Source: Tricholoma matsutake (taxonomy: Eukaryota > Basidiomycota > Agaricomycetes > Agaricales > Tricholomataceae). From it: a stretch of DNA of 64,000 nt. The translations under genes were made by a program, and so were the position numbers. The stretch spans positions 2,356,001 to 2,420,000 of the forward strand of contig AP026539.1 in the NCBI GenBank assembly GCA_026075535.2. The letters are read 5' to 3'. Positions 44,510 to 55,187 of the stretch are shown one piece after another; the first letter of the stretch is position 1, and each line of letters starts with the position of its first letter. The notes beneath the pieces are model-generated. The model saw only the letters and a list, made by a program, of their open reading frames with translations. It did not search any database and had not been told where the DNA came from.

Positions 44510-45201
44510 TGTTAAGAACTGATCCTAGAGGTCGCTTTGGAATCCGTCCGGACACCGTGGGTGATGATAGCGGGAGATTGTCGGGACAATGCGGATTCTG
44601 CGGGAGGGGGAATGGAAAGGACTTGGCTTCAGCTTGTAAGAAGCTGCACCCTTCACCTCGTCTGGTGTCCCAATTTCAAGTCGAGGGTTTAGAGGTAGGA
44701 GTGGGAAAGTGCAGGTAAACACGGGGAGGAGTACGGAAGGACTTAGGTTGAGTTCAGATGAGACTAGAACTTCGGAGGGAGACTAGAGGTTGAGTTGAAT
44801 GTAGTTCAGACTCTTAGAGGACAGGGGTTGGAGTAGAAGGAGGTTTTAGATTGGCAGGGTAAAGTCGAGTCTATGTCGATATACGAACTGAGGAATACAA
44901 GGTGAAACTAACTAAGCTTAAATACTGTAGTCCGGAATAATGCGGAACAGGAACAAAGACTGTGGCAGTGTCTTGACTGCATAGATAAATTACCTATGGG
45001 AGCTGCACAGGAATCTGTAGTCGAATTTGCAATAGAGATGGCAGCCATGGATGCTGTACAAGGCGGCCTGATGCACAGCAGCATGGGGAGTGCAAGGCGG
45101 CTGGGAACGAAATCGGGAGGCGTAGACAAAAGTCATGTTTGACATGCAGGAAAGAGTCGGATGGATGTGGGTTCCGATAGGGCGAGGAACAGTTTTTGAC
45201 A
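44510..45201 (-). repeat. Gypsy C 5' LTR
   Basis: 692 bp, TGTTAAGAACTG to AGTTTTTGACA, followed by the duplication ACTTG. See the 3' LTR for divergence. Confidence 0.94.
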
Positions 45202-45206
45202 ACTTG

Positions 45207-48200
45207 CAGATCTAGCCGAATTGATAGCAAACTCTATCGCAGGTAATTTTGTCACCCAATCTATCTGTCTCTCATCGACGCACTGCCTTAACATCTGCAT
45301 CACGGTTCGATTAGCGTGCTCAGTCGCGCCATCAGTTTGTGGATGGTATGCGCTTGACATTATAGAATTAAAGGTACCATTCCTATTCCTAGACTCAGGT
45401 AATGGCCCCACAAAATCAACTCCTATTGATTCCCATGGGTATGACAGTACATCTAATGGATTCAATAATCCATAGGGTTTTTGTGTTGATGGTTTACTCC
45501 GTCTACAGGTCACACAAGACTGGCAGTAAAATGTTGTATCAGAAGTCATATCCTTCCACCACACGTTGTCCCTAAGGTAAGCTTGGGTTTTACTAGCTCC
45601 CAAATGGGCTAATAATGAATGTGCTTTAGCAATTACAATCTCATGAACATTCCATCCCTGAACATGCAACTTAGGAATGCACAGTAAGTTCCTATCATTC
45701 ATTTTGATGTATATGAGTCCATCATCCAATGCAAAATTCTTGTAATGTCTAGGATTCTCGAGGATATTCTTGAAGAACAAATCAATCTTATATTGATTCC
45801 TCAAGATGCTTGGTAAGTCGAATCCCTCACGCCCTCCAGCTACAACACTAATCAGTGATTGATCATATCAGTTGTATCGACAGCTAGATCAGAAGCAGGT
45901 ACCATCTCTGTGGCGTGTTCTGTGGCATGTTCCATAGAAGGTTTGGGCTTCTGTGCAGGTATCCTAATCATAAGTCGTTCTTTCTGGTCCAGAGATTCCT
46001 TTTTATTCTTTGTTATCACAGGTTTGCATGCGGGAATTTTGATAGTGAGTCTGGTTTTATCAGTTCCCATTGTGAGTTTCGCATTTTTGTCCACGTTCCC
46101 GCCCTCCTTTTGTTGGACAGGCATGGCGACAAAATCAGCACAATCCCCATTTGTAACAGCCAAGATTTGCCATTTCCAAGTATTGGACACAGCCTCAGTG
46201 CCTGTCAATACAGGCATCGAGATACTGTGTATCAGCAATACATCATTATCAACTACATCATGATAAGTGTATTCTGACCTAGCATGTACTGTCCCAGGTG
46301 CATCATTAGAATACATATGTGATAATGCATCAGCTAATACATTCTCTTTGCCTGGTATGTATATGACCTCAAAAATGAATTCACTAATTTTTTCCATCCA
46401 TCGTGCCTGTTGCCCAGAAAGATCCTTCTGCCCCAGGAGGTGAATTAATCCCTTATGGTCAGTGATCCACTTAAACTTCACACCCTGAAGTATATCATGG
46501 TGTTGAAGCATCGTTTCGACGCCTGCTAACATCTCTATCTCATGCACAGGATAGGTTTGTTGTGCTGAATTCAACTTAGCCGAGTAAAATGCGGCTACTC
46601 TCGCTTTCTTCCACTCAGCACCTTGGCCCACAATGCCAGGAATACCCATTGCACAACCATCCATAATTAGATAAACAGGCTCAGCATCTGCATGGTATTG
46701 GATTGGCACTTGATGATGGTTCCACCCACTATCAACGATGTCTTTGATATCTTCAAATGCATGCTGATGCATGTACTCCCAACGGTAAGGTACAGTATCA
46801 CCCATCAAACCATGCAACACAGCCATAGGGATACAAACCACTGCCAGGTCATCAGCCAGATAGCCTACAGCTCCCAGGAAACCTTGGAGAAGGTCTCGAT
46901 TCGTAGGTGTCTTCCATGCTATGACAGAATCAACCTTGGCCAGGTCCATTCAAATTCCCTCGTGTCCAACTATACGCCCCAGCAGGCGAAGTTCATCAGC
47001 CAAAAAGTGAAGTTTCTTTAAACTTAGGTAAAGTTTTTCCTTCCATAAAACATCAATTACAATCCTGACATGTTTTAAATGTTCCTCTAGCGAATTCGAA
47101 TATTCCATGATATCGTCAAGATAAACATCCAGAAACCGACCTATGTACGCAGAGAAGATATGGTTCATCACAGCCTGGTACGTAGCAGGTGCATTGCAGT
47201 CACCTTGCTGAATGACCAAGCTTACCATATTCCCATCAGATGTCGTTACTGTGGATCGCTCAACATGTTCAGGTATAAACTGGATCTGCTCATATGCATC
47301 CTTTAAATCTAATGATGATTTATACTTAGCGCCCGCAATGCACCAAAGCATACCATCAATATCCGGTAATGGCAAAGTCATCTTTAACATATTTGCATTT
47401 CGTGAACGTAAGTCTACAACTGTTTGTAACTGTGGGATTTCACCAGTTTTAGCACCAGGTTTAGGAATCAGCAACATTGGCACCGTGTTTCTGGCACTAG
47501 TAACTTTCCAATGCCCTGATGCCAGGTAAGCATTCGTTTTCACCATCCATTGAGGTCGGAACATTTTTGGACACCGAGACGGTCGCCAAGGGTAAACCTT
47601 CCCAATGTCAATCAACGGGATTTCATGATTGATGGCTCGCAATGGTGGTAAGCCTGTCTCTACCATTTCTTTGCACAGTGGATGGGCATACTCAATCAAT
47701 TCATCTCTAGCCCATTGAAGATCTTCCTCAGCAACCTCCATAGCACATGAAGATATTTTTGTTACAGCGTCACCTTTAAGCAGTAATGCCTTGTTGCTAC
47801 CAACAATCACGTGCGCTGGGTTAATACCCATTGTCATACAATGCACATACAACCATGGTGTCCCTAGTATAATGTCATAGCTAGATAAGTTTGCTATATC
47901 AAAATGCTGTTCTTTGTTAATTGACTGATATTTGAAATTTACAGTAGTACCCCAATTAACTTTGGAGTGAGATCCTTGGACAGCCAATTGTAGCAGTAAG
48001 GGTTTTTGAAGCTCTACCTTTTTTACTTTCAGTTGATCAGCCAATGCTGTAGACATAAAATCTCCCAGCAATCCGGAATCCAGCAATGCTCGGGCTGGAT
48101 GGCCATTAATCTGCACCACAATCACGATTGGTTTAGGAACCAAGTGTGCAAAGTCTTTCAGGGTTGCAGCATTTCGTTGGAGTCCAGTGTAAGTACCTCG

Positions 48201-51200
48201 TGGAACTTGTATACCACTTATGTGTAAAGCTAACAATTGGTTATCAGCAATAGCCACCTCATTTAGCCATGGATTCACATCTTCACATCTCATTTTATAT
48301 TTTTTGTAAACTCTAAGTTCATCAAGCGAATCAACTTCTGTGAGTAAATCCAAGTTGAAATTACTATCGTCTCCAAAACCATCACCATGATCCGATGGTT
48401 CATTATCATTTCCTGTATCTGACTTTTCATCTCCAGAGTGTTTTTGTTTGGTTCGTGCTTTGTGCTCCTCCCATAAGCGATTCGCAAACCATGTTATCAG
48501 TTTAGTTGATTTAAATATTAACTCATTTGGCACAGAGACTGCCGTTCCTACAGCCTTATCTGTGACAGTATAGCCGAAGCCTACATTCACAATTTCCCAC
48601 CTCTCGGCAGGTTCACCTGGATACCTAGGATACAAATCAATACCCTGACAGATCAGTCGATTCAATTCCCACTGGACAACATCTCCCATCAGTGGGCCCC
48701 ACACCCATCGATTATTAGTGCATAAGGTCCCGTTGTTTCGCTGGGCTTGTTGAGCCACATACCACTCAGGCAAGTTAAAGCCTCCTTGCATGAGTAGTTC
48801 ACTGCTAATGTATTCATCATCACAAAGTTCCTGATCCATAATTACATATTGATCCTCTTCAAATTGGTACACCAAGAACTGGCTATCCTCAATTGGTGAT
48901 TCATTGAAAGGATAGGGCCACATTTGCTCCAGCACAGCCATTGCATGTAAAGCAATCAGATCACTCATTGTCAAAGGTGTAGTACATTCCTCAAATTCAT
49001 TTTGTGGCTCAGGACTGATCCCAATGCTTGCAACAGGAATTTCTGTTGTTTCGGTTAATCCTCCAACATTATCGAACCTATCAAAATTAACCTCGACATT
49101 GTGCGAAGTGATACCAGGGGGTCTATTGGGTTTATTCAAAGTTACTGAACCTCCGCGCAGACAGTTCCGGCCAATGTGTCCTGTTTCTCCACAATTGAAG
49201 CATTTTCCAGTGGCGAGATACTCATTTTGCTCCTTAGCACTTAATTGAGGCCTTGGGTGGCCTTCTCGGTTGAGCGTGCTATTCTGGTTCCCCCGGTTTG
49301 GGTTGGAGTTACCAGTGTTATTATTGGGACAACAATAATTCCCTTGGGAGTTTCCACGAGGGTTATCGTTTCGATAAGTTTTCCGGTGCTCCTCATGTTG
49401 ACAATTGTTCTGTGAGGGCTTACCAGTCCTATTGCTATTATTCTCATAGGGAGTTGTCTCATTCCGTCTGCTCCTAGGGAAGCTGGGGACGGAATTGCTA
49501 CCATGGGTGTCAAATGTAACACAATGCTCCCACCTATCAGATACTTCTTCTGACAATTTGATAACCTGTGTGGCATGCTTTATTTCTTCCCATGATGATA
49601 CTTCGGGGTTGTACCCATCATGCCAGAGTCCTTTCTGGATCACAGGTTGAAAGCCATCCCATAGGCATATGACTTTCTCTCTTTTATCTACAAGTCCAAT
49701 CATGTTGATTATCTCTTCTAGCTCATAGATGAACTCCGATACAGTCTTTGAATTCTGGAAGCATTTATGGAGCCTTTCTCTTTGCTTCATATGGTAATTG
49801 ATAGGGAAACAGTAATTAAATAACTCCTCAAAAAACTGTTTCAAACTCCAATCATAAGCATTCATGGCTACCTTCTGGGTGTAGAAATTGTAAGCTTTGC
49901 CCTTCAAATAATAGGAGTACAAAAACTCTTCGTCATTTTTGAACTCGACCTGAAATGACATAGTCAGTTCCCTCAGTTATGAATCGGTGGTAACTGCGAG
50001 CATCAGCTGCACATCATAATCCAATGGTGCGAGCGGCTTTAGCAATGTTTTGTGTCTTGGTTTTGATGGCCTCGATCAAGTTGATCGAGATTGTGTTTGA
50101 TGATTTCTTCCTTCTCTATTAGTTCCACTCTCAGGGTCAGAGGAATTCATAGACTTAGAGGAGCTGGATGAACTATCAGATGGGTCTGAAGGTAAGTGTT
50201 CATTTTCTTCAATATGGCTCATAGCTCGACCTAGAAAACTTCCAGGGGCAATTCGAGATAAAGGCTGTATATCTGAGCTTTGTCGTTCCTGACGAACGTT
50301 TGGTTGTTGATGACCCTTTACGGTGTTCGCTATTCGACTCAGCAAAGCATCTGACATTGGTGTGAACTTGGTTTCGGAGGGATTCTGTTTAGCTGCAGCA
50401 GGGGCACTCGCTTTCAGTGCACCTTCATCCGTTACACTCTCAACTCAAGCTTTATGATTGGAATCTTTCTGATGAGGAGCCTTCTCTTTAACAGGCTTAG
50501 ATTCCTTATGTCGGTCCTGGTCTCGGATTTCATTCCAAGTCTTTATCGCCTCCTTTTGGGCATTCACATCCAATTCAGATGGTTCAAATCTCAAGGTTCC
50601 CCAATTTTCAGGGTCAATACCTTCTCCTTTCGAGGGTCCCTCATCCCTCGAAGATTCATCTCTATCATTATCAAACTGCACTTTCTCATAACGATGATCA
50701 ATTTGTTCTCGTTCTTCAGTGGTCAAATTCTGTTCAGCATTCTTAACTGTAATTTCTTGTTCAGATGTCAAACTGTTTCTTCTTGAAAACTTAGTAGTCC
50801 CAATATCAGAATGATGACATCTTCGGGCTCATTTGGACTCAACTAAAGTCCAAGGTTCATTTTTGTTAGTCTCCTCATCAGGATAATGTTCAGTCAGTAC
50901 TCAAGTGGAAGAGTATAAGGTCAAATCGTCATTGAAAGCATGGTCTACCTGAGACGAGAAGCTTTCAAGATAAGGTGTAATTGGAGCCGAACAGATCTCC
51001 GAAATACCTGCATCTAGCTGGGTATCATCATGCCGACTAGCAGCAGAGGATGGTCTAGTCGCAACCACATCACTATACAAGCAAAGGCTAACTTGGTCAA
51101 TAGGAAAATTCTGCTCGTTATGCACTGTAGCTGCCTCCTCCACAGCTGGGCCAGACATCAAAGTGAGGGGCAAAGGGGCCACTCCTGCCGGCTCAAGGTT

Positions 51201-51251
51201 AGTCGTACTGGCAGAACTAGATAGTATCTCACCTGGAGTTGGTGCAGCCAT
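45207..51251 (-). pseudogene. Gypsy B gag-pol polyprotein
   Basis: One frame from 51251 to 45852, with a single shift near 45850. Gag: N-terminal acidic/Ser-rich region, capsid-like segment (YSYYLKGKAYNFYTQKVAM near 49910), zinc knuckle CFNCGETGHIGRNC near 49170. Protease ALLDSGLLGDFMS near 48075. RT with SSLDLKDAYEQIQF and VYLDDIMEYS near 47125. RNase H with LIMDGCAMG, HEIEMLAG, WITDHKGL, LADALSH. Integrase with HHCC, IGVDFVGPLPE, and [19 protein letters not shown]. About 60 codons carrying the second catalytic Asp are deleted between NRNGTF and NSIMSS. Stops at 46950, 50076, 50445 and 50901 are TGA at likely Arg codons. The 46950-49961 stretch is open for 1003 codons. Confidence 0.92.
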
Positions 51252-51456
51252 ATATTCACAGGCCAGACGGTTACGAAGTGGGTAATGAGTTTAAGACATG
51301 ATGATGAAGTGTTCAATATAGGTGGATTGCAGAACAGTTGTTGCAAAGGTGTTGCCTAGCAGTAAGAGCCTCAGTTGATCAGACTAAGAGATCCACATGC
51401 GAAGCGAGTAGAAGTTTGGTAGTAGTAAAGTTTGAGCAAGTAGACTGTCAAAAATA

Positions 51457-51793
51457 TGTGATATAAGCGTGATGAATCATGGTTCTAGCACACTAAGTTC
51501 TAATGTCACTCGATAGACAGTTTAATGGGCTTGGAATTCTTCTTTACTAGTTACAAAACTGTTCATTTATATAAGTAAGAATTCGGGCTTGTCGGGTATC
51601 TAAATAAAGAGTCCAGCTCGTTGTCAAGTAGTAAGCAGCAGGGAATTGGAAATACAGATAAGTCATCATATGAAAAGAGATAGGGTAAAAGAAAAGGAAA
51701 GAAACCTAGAGACAAAATAAATGAAGTAACGGAATGGATAGATGATAAGGAAAATACTGGAGCATGCATCACCCAGATCACGCTATCCTTACA
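51457..51793 (-). repeat. Gypsy B 5' LTR
   Basis: 337 bp, uninterrupted. On the plus strand it reads TGTGATATAAGCG to CTATCCTTACA and is followed by GTCAG. It serves as the empty site that fixes the Helitron borders. A self-priming site like those of A and C is not evident: the leader AAAAATATGTG side shows only a 6-base match. Confidence 0.95.
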
Positions 51794-51899
51794 GTCAGTA
51801 TGCATGTAGGCAAATTTGGGTGCCATGATTTGCCGCGACCTCGTGAACGGTGAAACATATTGATGTTTTTTTTTTCATCTCCCGTGATCTATTTTTGTG

Positions 51900-52145
51900 G
51901 ACCTGTTTCAGATGGGACATGAACAAAAAGTGCACTATTAAGGTTTTCCAGATCCCATGATCTCATCTGCTGGACATGTTTGAGATGGGACATGAACGAA
52001 AAGTGCATAGTGCTATTAAGGTTTTTGAGGTCACGTGAATTCTTCCACCTTTTTTTCCCCTGCAGACTGGGGAAACTTGCCCACCCTGTCTCACATTTTC
52101 CTAAAAAAAGGACTCTTACAATGTTTCAGATTGGACATCAAAGGT
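51900..52145. repeat. Three spaced copies of a 20-50 bp direct repeat
   Basis: GTTTCAGATGGGACATGAAC (51907), GTTTGAGATGGGACATGAAC (51978) and GTTTCAGATTGGACATCAA (52122). The first two extend through AAAAGTGCA and TATTAAGGTTTT. They are non-coding, in the flank right of Gypsy B; origin unknown. Confidence 0.6.
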
Positions 52146-52189
52146 TTGGAGATCCCATGCTTTACTTAAGTCTCCCTCCTTCCACCTTC

Positions 52190-54706
52190 CATGACCCTCT
52201 CGTGTCGTCTCAATGGCCTTCTTTATCCTGCTGTCTTTGATCAGACCTCTATCGTCTCCTTTGTCCCTGAATCCTGCACTCTGCCAGCAGGCTCGGAACA
52301 TCCCTTGGTTACAACATGGTCTTCTGGCGGTGCGTTCTCCTGTCTCCTTCATGTCCAGAGACAATCTGTGTTGGACATGCGATTCACTGACTGGTTAGCT
52401 GCTTTTCATGAGCATTATATCTTAAATGGCAAACACCCACCTGGTGCAGGTTCCATTGTCCTGTTCCCATTTAGTGGTGAAAATTGTGCGTGCTCCTATT
52501 TCTCTGTTAGTCGATGTTCAGCTTTTGGTTTGCAGAAGCTATCAGTGGATTTTCTTGGTCTGTTGAAGCCATTGGCCATGAGCTTTCACAGTTGTCAACC
52601 GATACTTTGCCAGATCTTGGTGTCATATTTGGCACAATCTGTGATACAGATTCTTCATGATTTGTGATGCTTGGCTGTACATAGTACACAAACCCTTCAC
52701 CATGCTTTATCTGACCATGGTATTCCATATGACGGTCTCTCGTTCAATCTCTGTCATCAGGTGCTCTGTCATCATCTAGTTAATGGGTTGTGTTCCAGTC
52801 ATCACTCGTCTTCAAGTTTATGTTCTGTTGTTGCTGACTCTTGTTCCCCGGACTTGTTAGTTACCACAATTTCCTGTGTCCTTCTTACTTTAGCCAGCAA
52901 TCCCAGTTTTTCCCTAATTTTGTTATGTGAAATCTGCATAGCTTTGGGTATACATGCCAGTCACTCCAGTGAATGTCACTATCTGCTTACCGCTTTGGAA
53001 GCACACCATGCCGCTCTCAGTACCTGGCCTTCCCATTCTCTGCACTCTGTCTTGTTTGGTGTGGCAGAACTTTCCAAACCTCAGGTTCTAGCTTGCGCCG
53101 CTGCTCACAGCTTAACATGTGCTGGGACTGTCTCCAAAATTCAGGCAGTCGTTTACGAGCATATGTTTGAAGGCGAGTGTGCCAGTACAGGTGATACCTA
53201 TGCTGGTTGTCATGATGTTCAAGACACTTTGGCAGTTCCTGTTGGAGCAGGCATTGACAACTTTCAGATTCACCTGTTGTCTGTTGTCATCCCTTGTGCC
53301 TCTTGGCGGTTTCTGATTCCTCTTCTGGATTCCAGGCAGTTGTCGTAAGACATAACCATGAGCATTTCTCACCTATGGAGGATTCTCAAACACTATGTTC
53401 AATCTTTGGTCAAGGCCAAAGGGTCTGCAAATGTTGCATTCCAGGCTTGTGACAGTTACGACACTGGTCTGCAGGATGTGTGCTCAAAATGGCCTTCATT
53501 GGTATCAGACACAGTGAAAGATGACATTGCCTCCTTGTTTCATTCTGAGACGTCAAGTGATGTGTTGAGAGAGGTTGTCTGTGCCAGTTGCACTGAGTCT
53601 GTCTTACTGTCCATGTTGTCCCCTCGGCAATTCTTGACTTGGATACACTCAGAGTTCCAGTTCAGGATGAGGGCAATACTGATGGCTTGGAAACAGATTC
53701 TGATGATGAACTTGGTGATGACACCTCAGATGTCCGAGATGAGCCTTATTTCATGCAGCCTGGTTTGATTCCACCTATCCTTCCTGAACTTTCTGGAGAG
53801 TTAGAGAATCTCATGCTCCATCCAGCAGGTGTTCTTGATTCCAGCAATTCTGGTGAACTTGCCCTGCAACTGTGTGGCCCATGTTCTCAGTCTTTGCATT
53901 CAAATTGACTGCCCTGCTGTGCTTTGGCCAATTGTACCTTCCTTGGTGATGTTCCATCTGAGCTTCAGGATCTCACATTTATTGTGGAGTTGGCCATAGC
54001 ACTGCGCCAAAGCTTACATTGTACAATTGAAGGGTAATACGATTGACAGAGTCAATCTTCCTAATCTTCAGTGTGGTATGAAGGGGCATGTTATCATTTA
54101 TCCTCAGAAAGCCAATGTTGTTGCCAAGAGATTACCCCCTTCCTTTCAGGACATTGTAACTCCTATTTGTGTCTTATTTGTTGGAGCATCTGCACCTTCC
54201 AAAGAATGGTTGCAGAAAAAGGCCAGACTCCTCATGATACGTGGTGATAGGGTGCATGCTGCCCTACTGTGGGTGAAACAGCACAATCTGTTGTATCAGG
54301 ACATTGAACTTGATGAGGATGTTTTGGGCAAATTAGAGCACACAACATTTCTTCCATTTCACATCAAACATGTCCAACCCAATCATGCCCAGTCAGTCTT
54401 TCAGGCACAATATGATGCTCTTGATCATGAGGCCTTTGCTGCTGGACTGGAAGGTTCTAATCCTGAGGAGCTTGAAATTCCTTTTCACAATGTAGTTATC
54501 ACTGATGTTGATGGGCATGCATCTTCCAATGAACTACATGCTGCAGTGGTTAGACATGTGAAGCAGAAAGGTGGGGGTTATTTACAGATCTCACATGAAC
54601 CCAATCCCATTAATGAATTTTCCAACCCTTTGTTGTTTCCCATGATCTATCCCACTCTCTTTCCCTATGGACTTGGAGGATTCGAAGGTCATTCTCACAG
54701 CACTCC
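52190..54706 (+). pseudogene. Second Helitron protein, decayed N-terminal half
   Basis: Broken frames (52191-52667, 52671-53348, 53358-53768) have the Cys/His/Ser-rich look of the region before DUF6570 in fungal Helitron proteins. From 54027 a clear open frame gives CGMKGHVIIYPQKANVVAKRL, ICVLFVGASAPSKEWLQKKA and HAALLWVKQHNLLYQDI (DUF6570), then NPLLFPMIYPTLFPYGLGGF, the entry to the Helitron-like Rep domain. It stops where the Gypsy A copy 3 LTR begins at 54707; no continuation is found to the right. It is unlike the Helitron at 29659-35608 and belongs to another lineage. Confidence 0.75.
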
Positions 54707-55130
54707 TATAAGGGCAACCTCAGCCTCTAGCAAAAGGAAATCCAAAGTTAAAATTATACTACATAGTACAGGGATTGGAGGCGCACCTAGCAAAGGAAAA
54801 TCTGAAGAGAAAACTCTAAGGACCCCTTTGCCAGTGCCCAGTATATGTGAAAACTGCAAAAATCAAATAATAATCTAAAAATAGAAAAGGCAGAGATAGG
54901 CTGATCAAGGCCGCCGAATGACATTGTACCAAGGGGTAGATGTCAGAAGGGGTACTCCATCTCTAAATATAAAACTGTCAACATGCACAAATGTGATAGA
55001 AAGGGAAATCAGTAATAAAATGAGGAAAAATCATAGAAAATGAAGAATAGAAGGAAATGAGATGGGGAAAAATATAGGACAAATGTAAAAAATAGGAGAA
55101 ACACATGGGGCACCCTCTAGTCCCCTTACA
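54707..55130 (-). repeat. Gypsy A copy 3, 3' LTR
   Basis: 424 bp; on the minus strand TGTAAGGGGACTAG to GTTGCCCTTATA. Very similar to the copy 1 LTR. It abuts the Helitron coding sequence at GCACTCC. Confidence 0.92.
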
Positions 55131-55187
55131 TCACCCCCCCTCTAAGATGCATTGCCCCAATGCATTCAAAATTGCATACGACCAAAG

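Larger units (their letters stand above)
37502..45201 (-). mobile_element. Chromodomain Ty3/Gypsy element C, full-length (TSD ACTTG)
   Basis: LTRs at 37502-38203 and 44510-45201, duplication ACTTG at 37497-37501 and 45202-45206. Removal rejoins the Gypsy B integrase at ARSAS|TGYA. Order on the minus strand: 5' LTR, self-priming site, gag with zinc knuckle, protease, RT, RNase H, integrase, chromodomain, a convergent Cys-rich ORF on the opposite strand, polypurine tract CTAAGGGGGAAA, 3' LTR. All pol stops seen are single TGA codons in one frame; the copy is young in structure but heavily hit at CpG. Confidence 0.95.
29534..51793 (-). mobile_element. Ty3/Gypsy element B with two nested elements (TSD GTCAG)
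   Basis: GTCAG occurs at 29529-29533 and 51794-51798, each abutting an LTR, so this 22.3 kb span is one insertion. The 5' LTR is at the right (51457-51793). The 3' LTR at the left is split by a Helitron into 29534-29658 and 35609-35821 (338 bp in total against 337). Gypsy C (37502-45201) sits in the integrase gene with its own TSD ACTTG. Without the nested elements the element is about 8.6 kb: LTR, gag-pol, a chromodomain-like integrase tail, an extra 3' ORF, polypurine tract, LTR. Confidence 0.95.
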
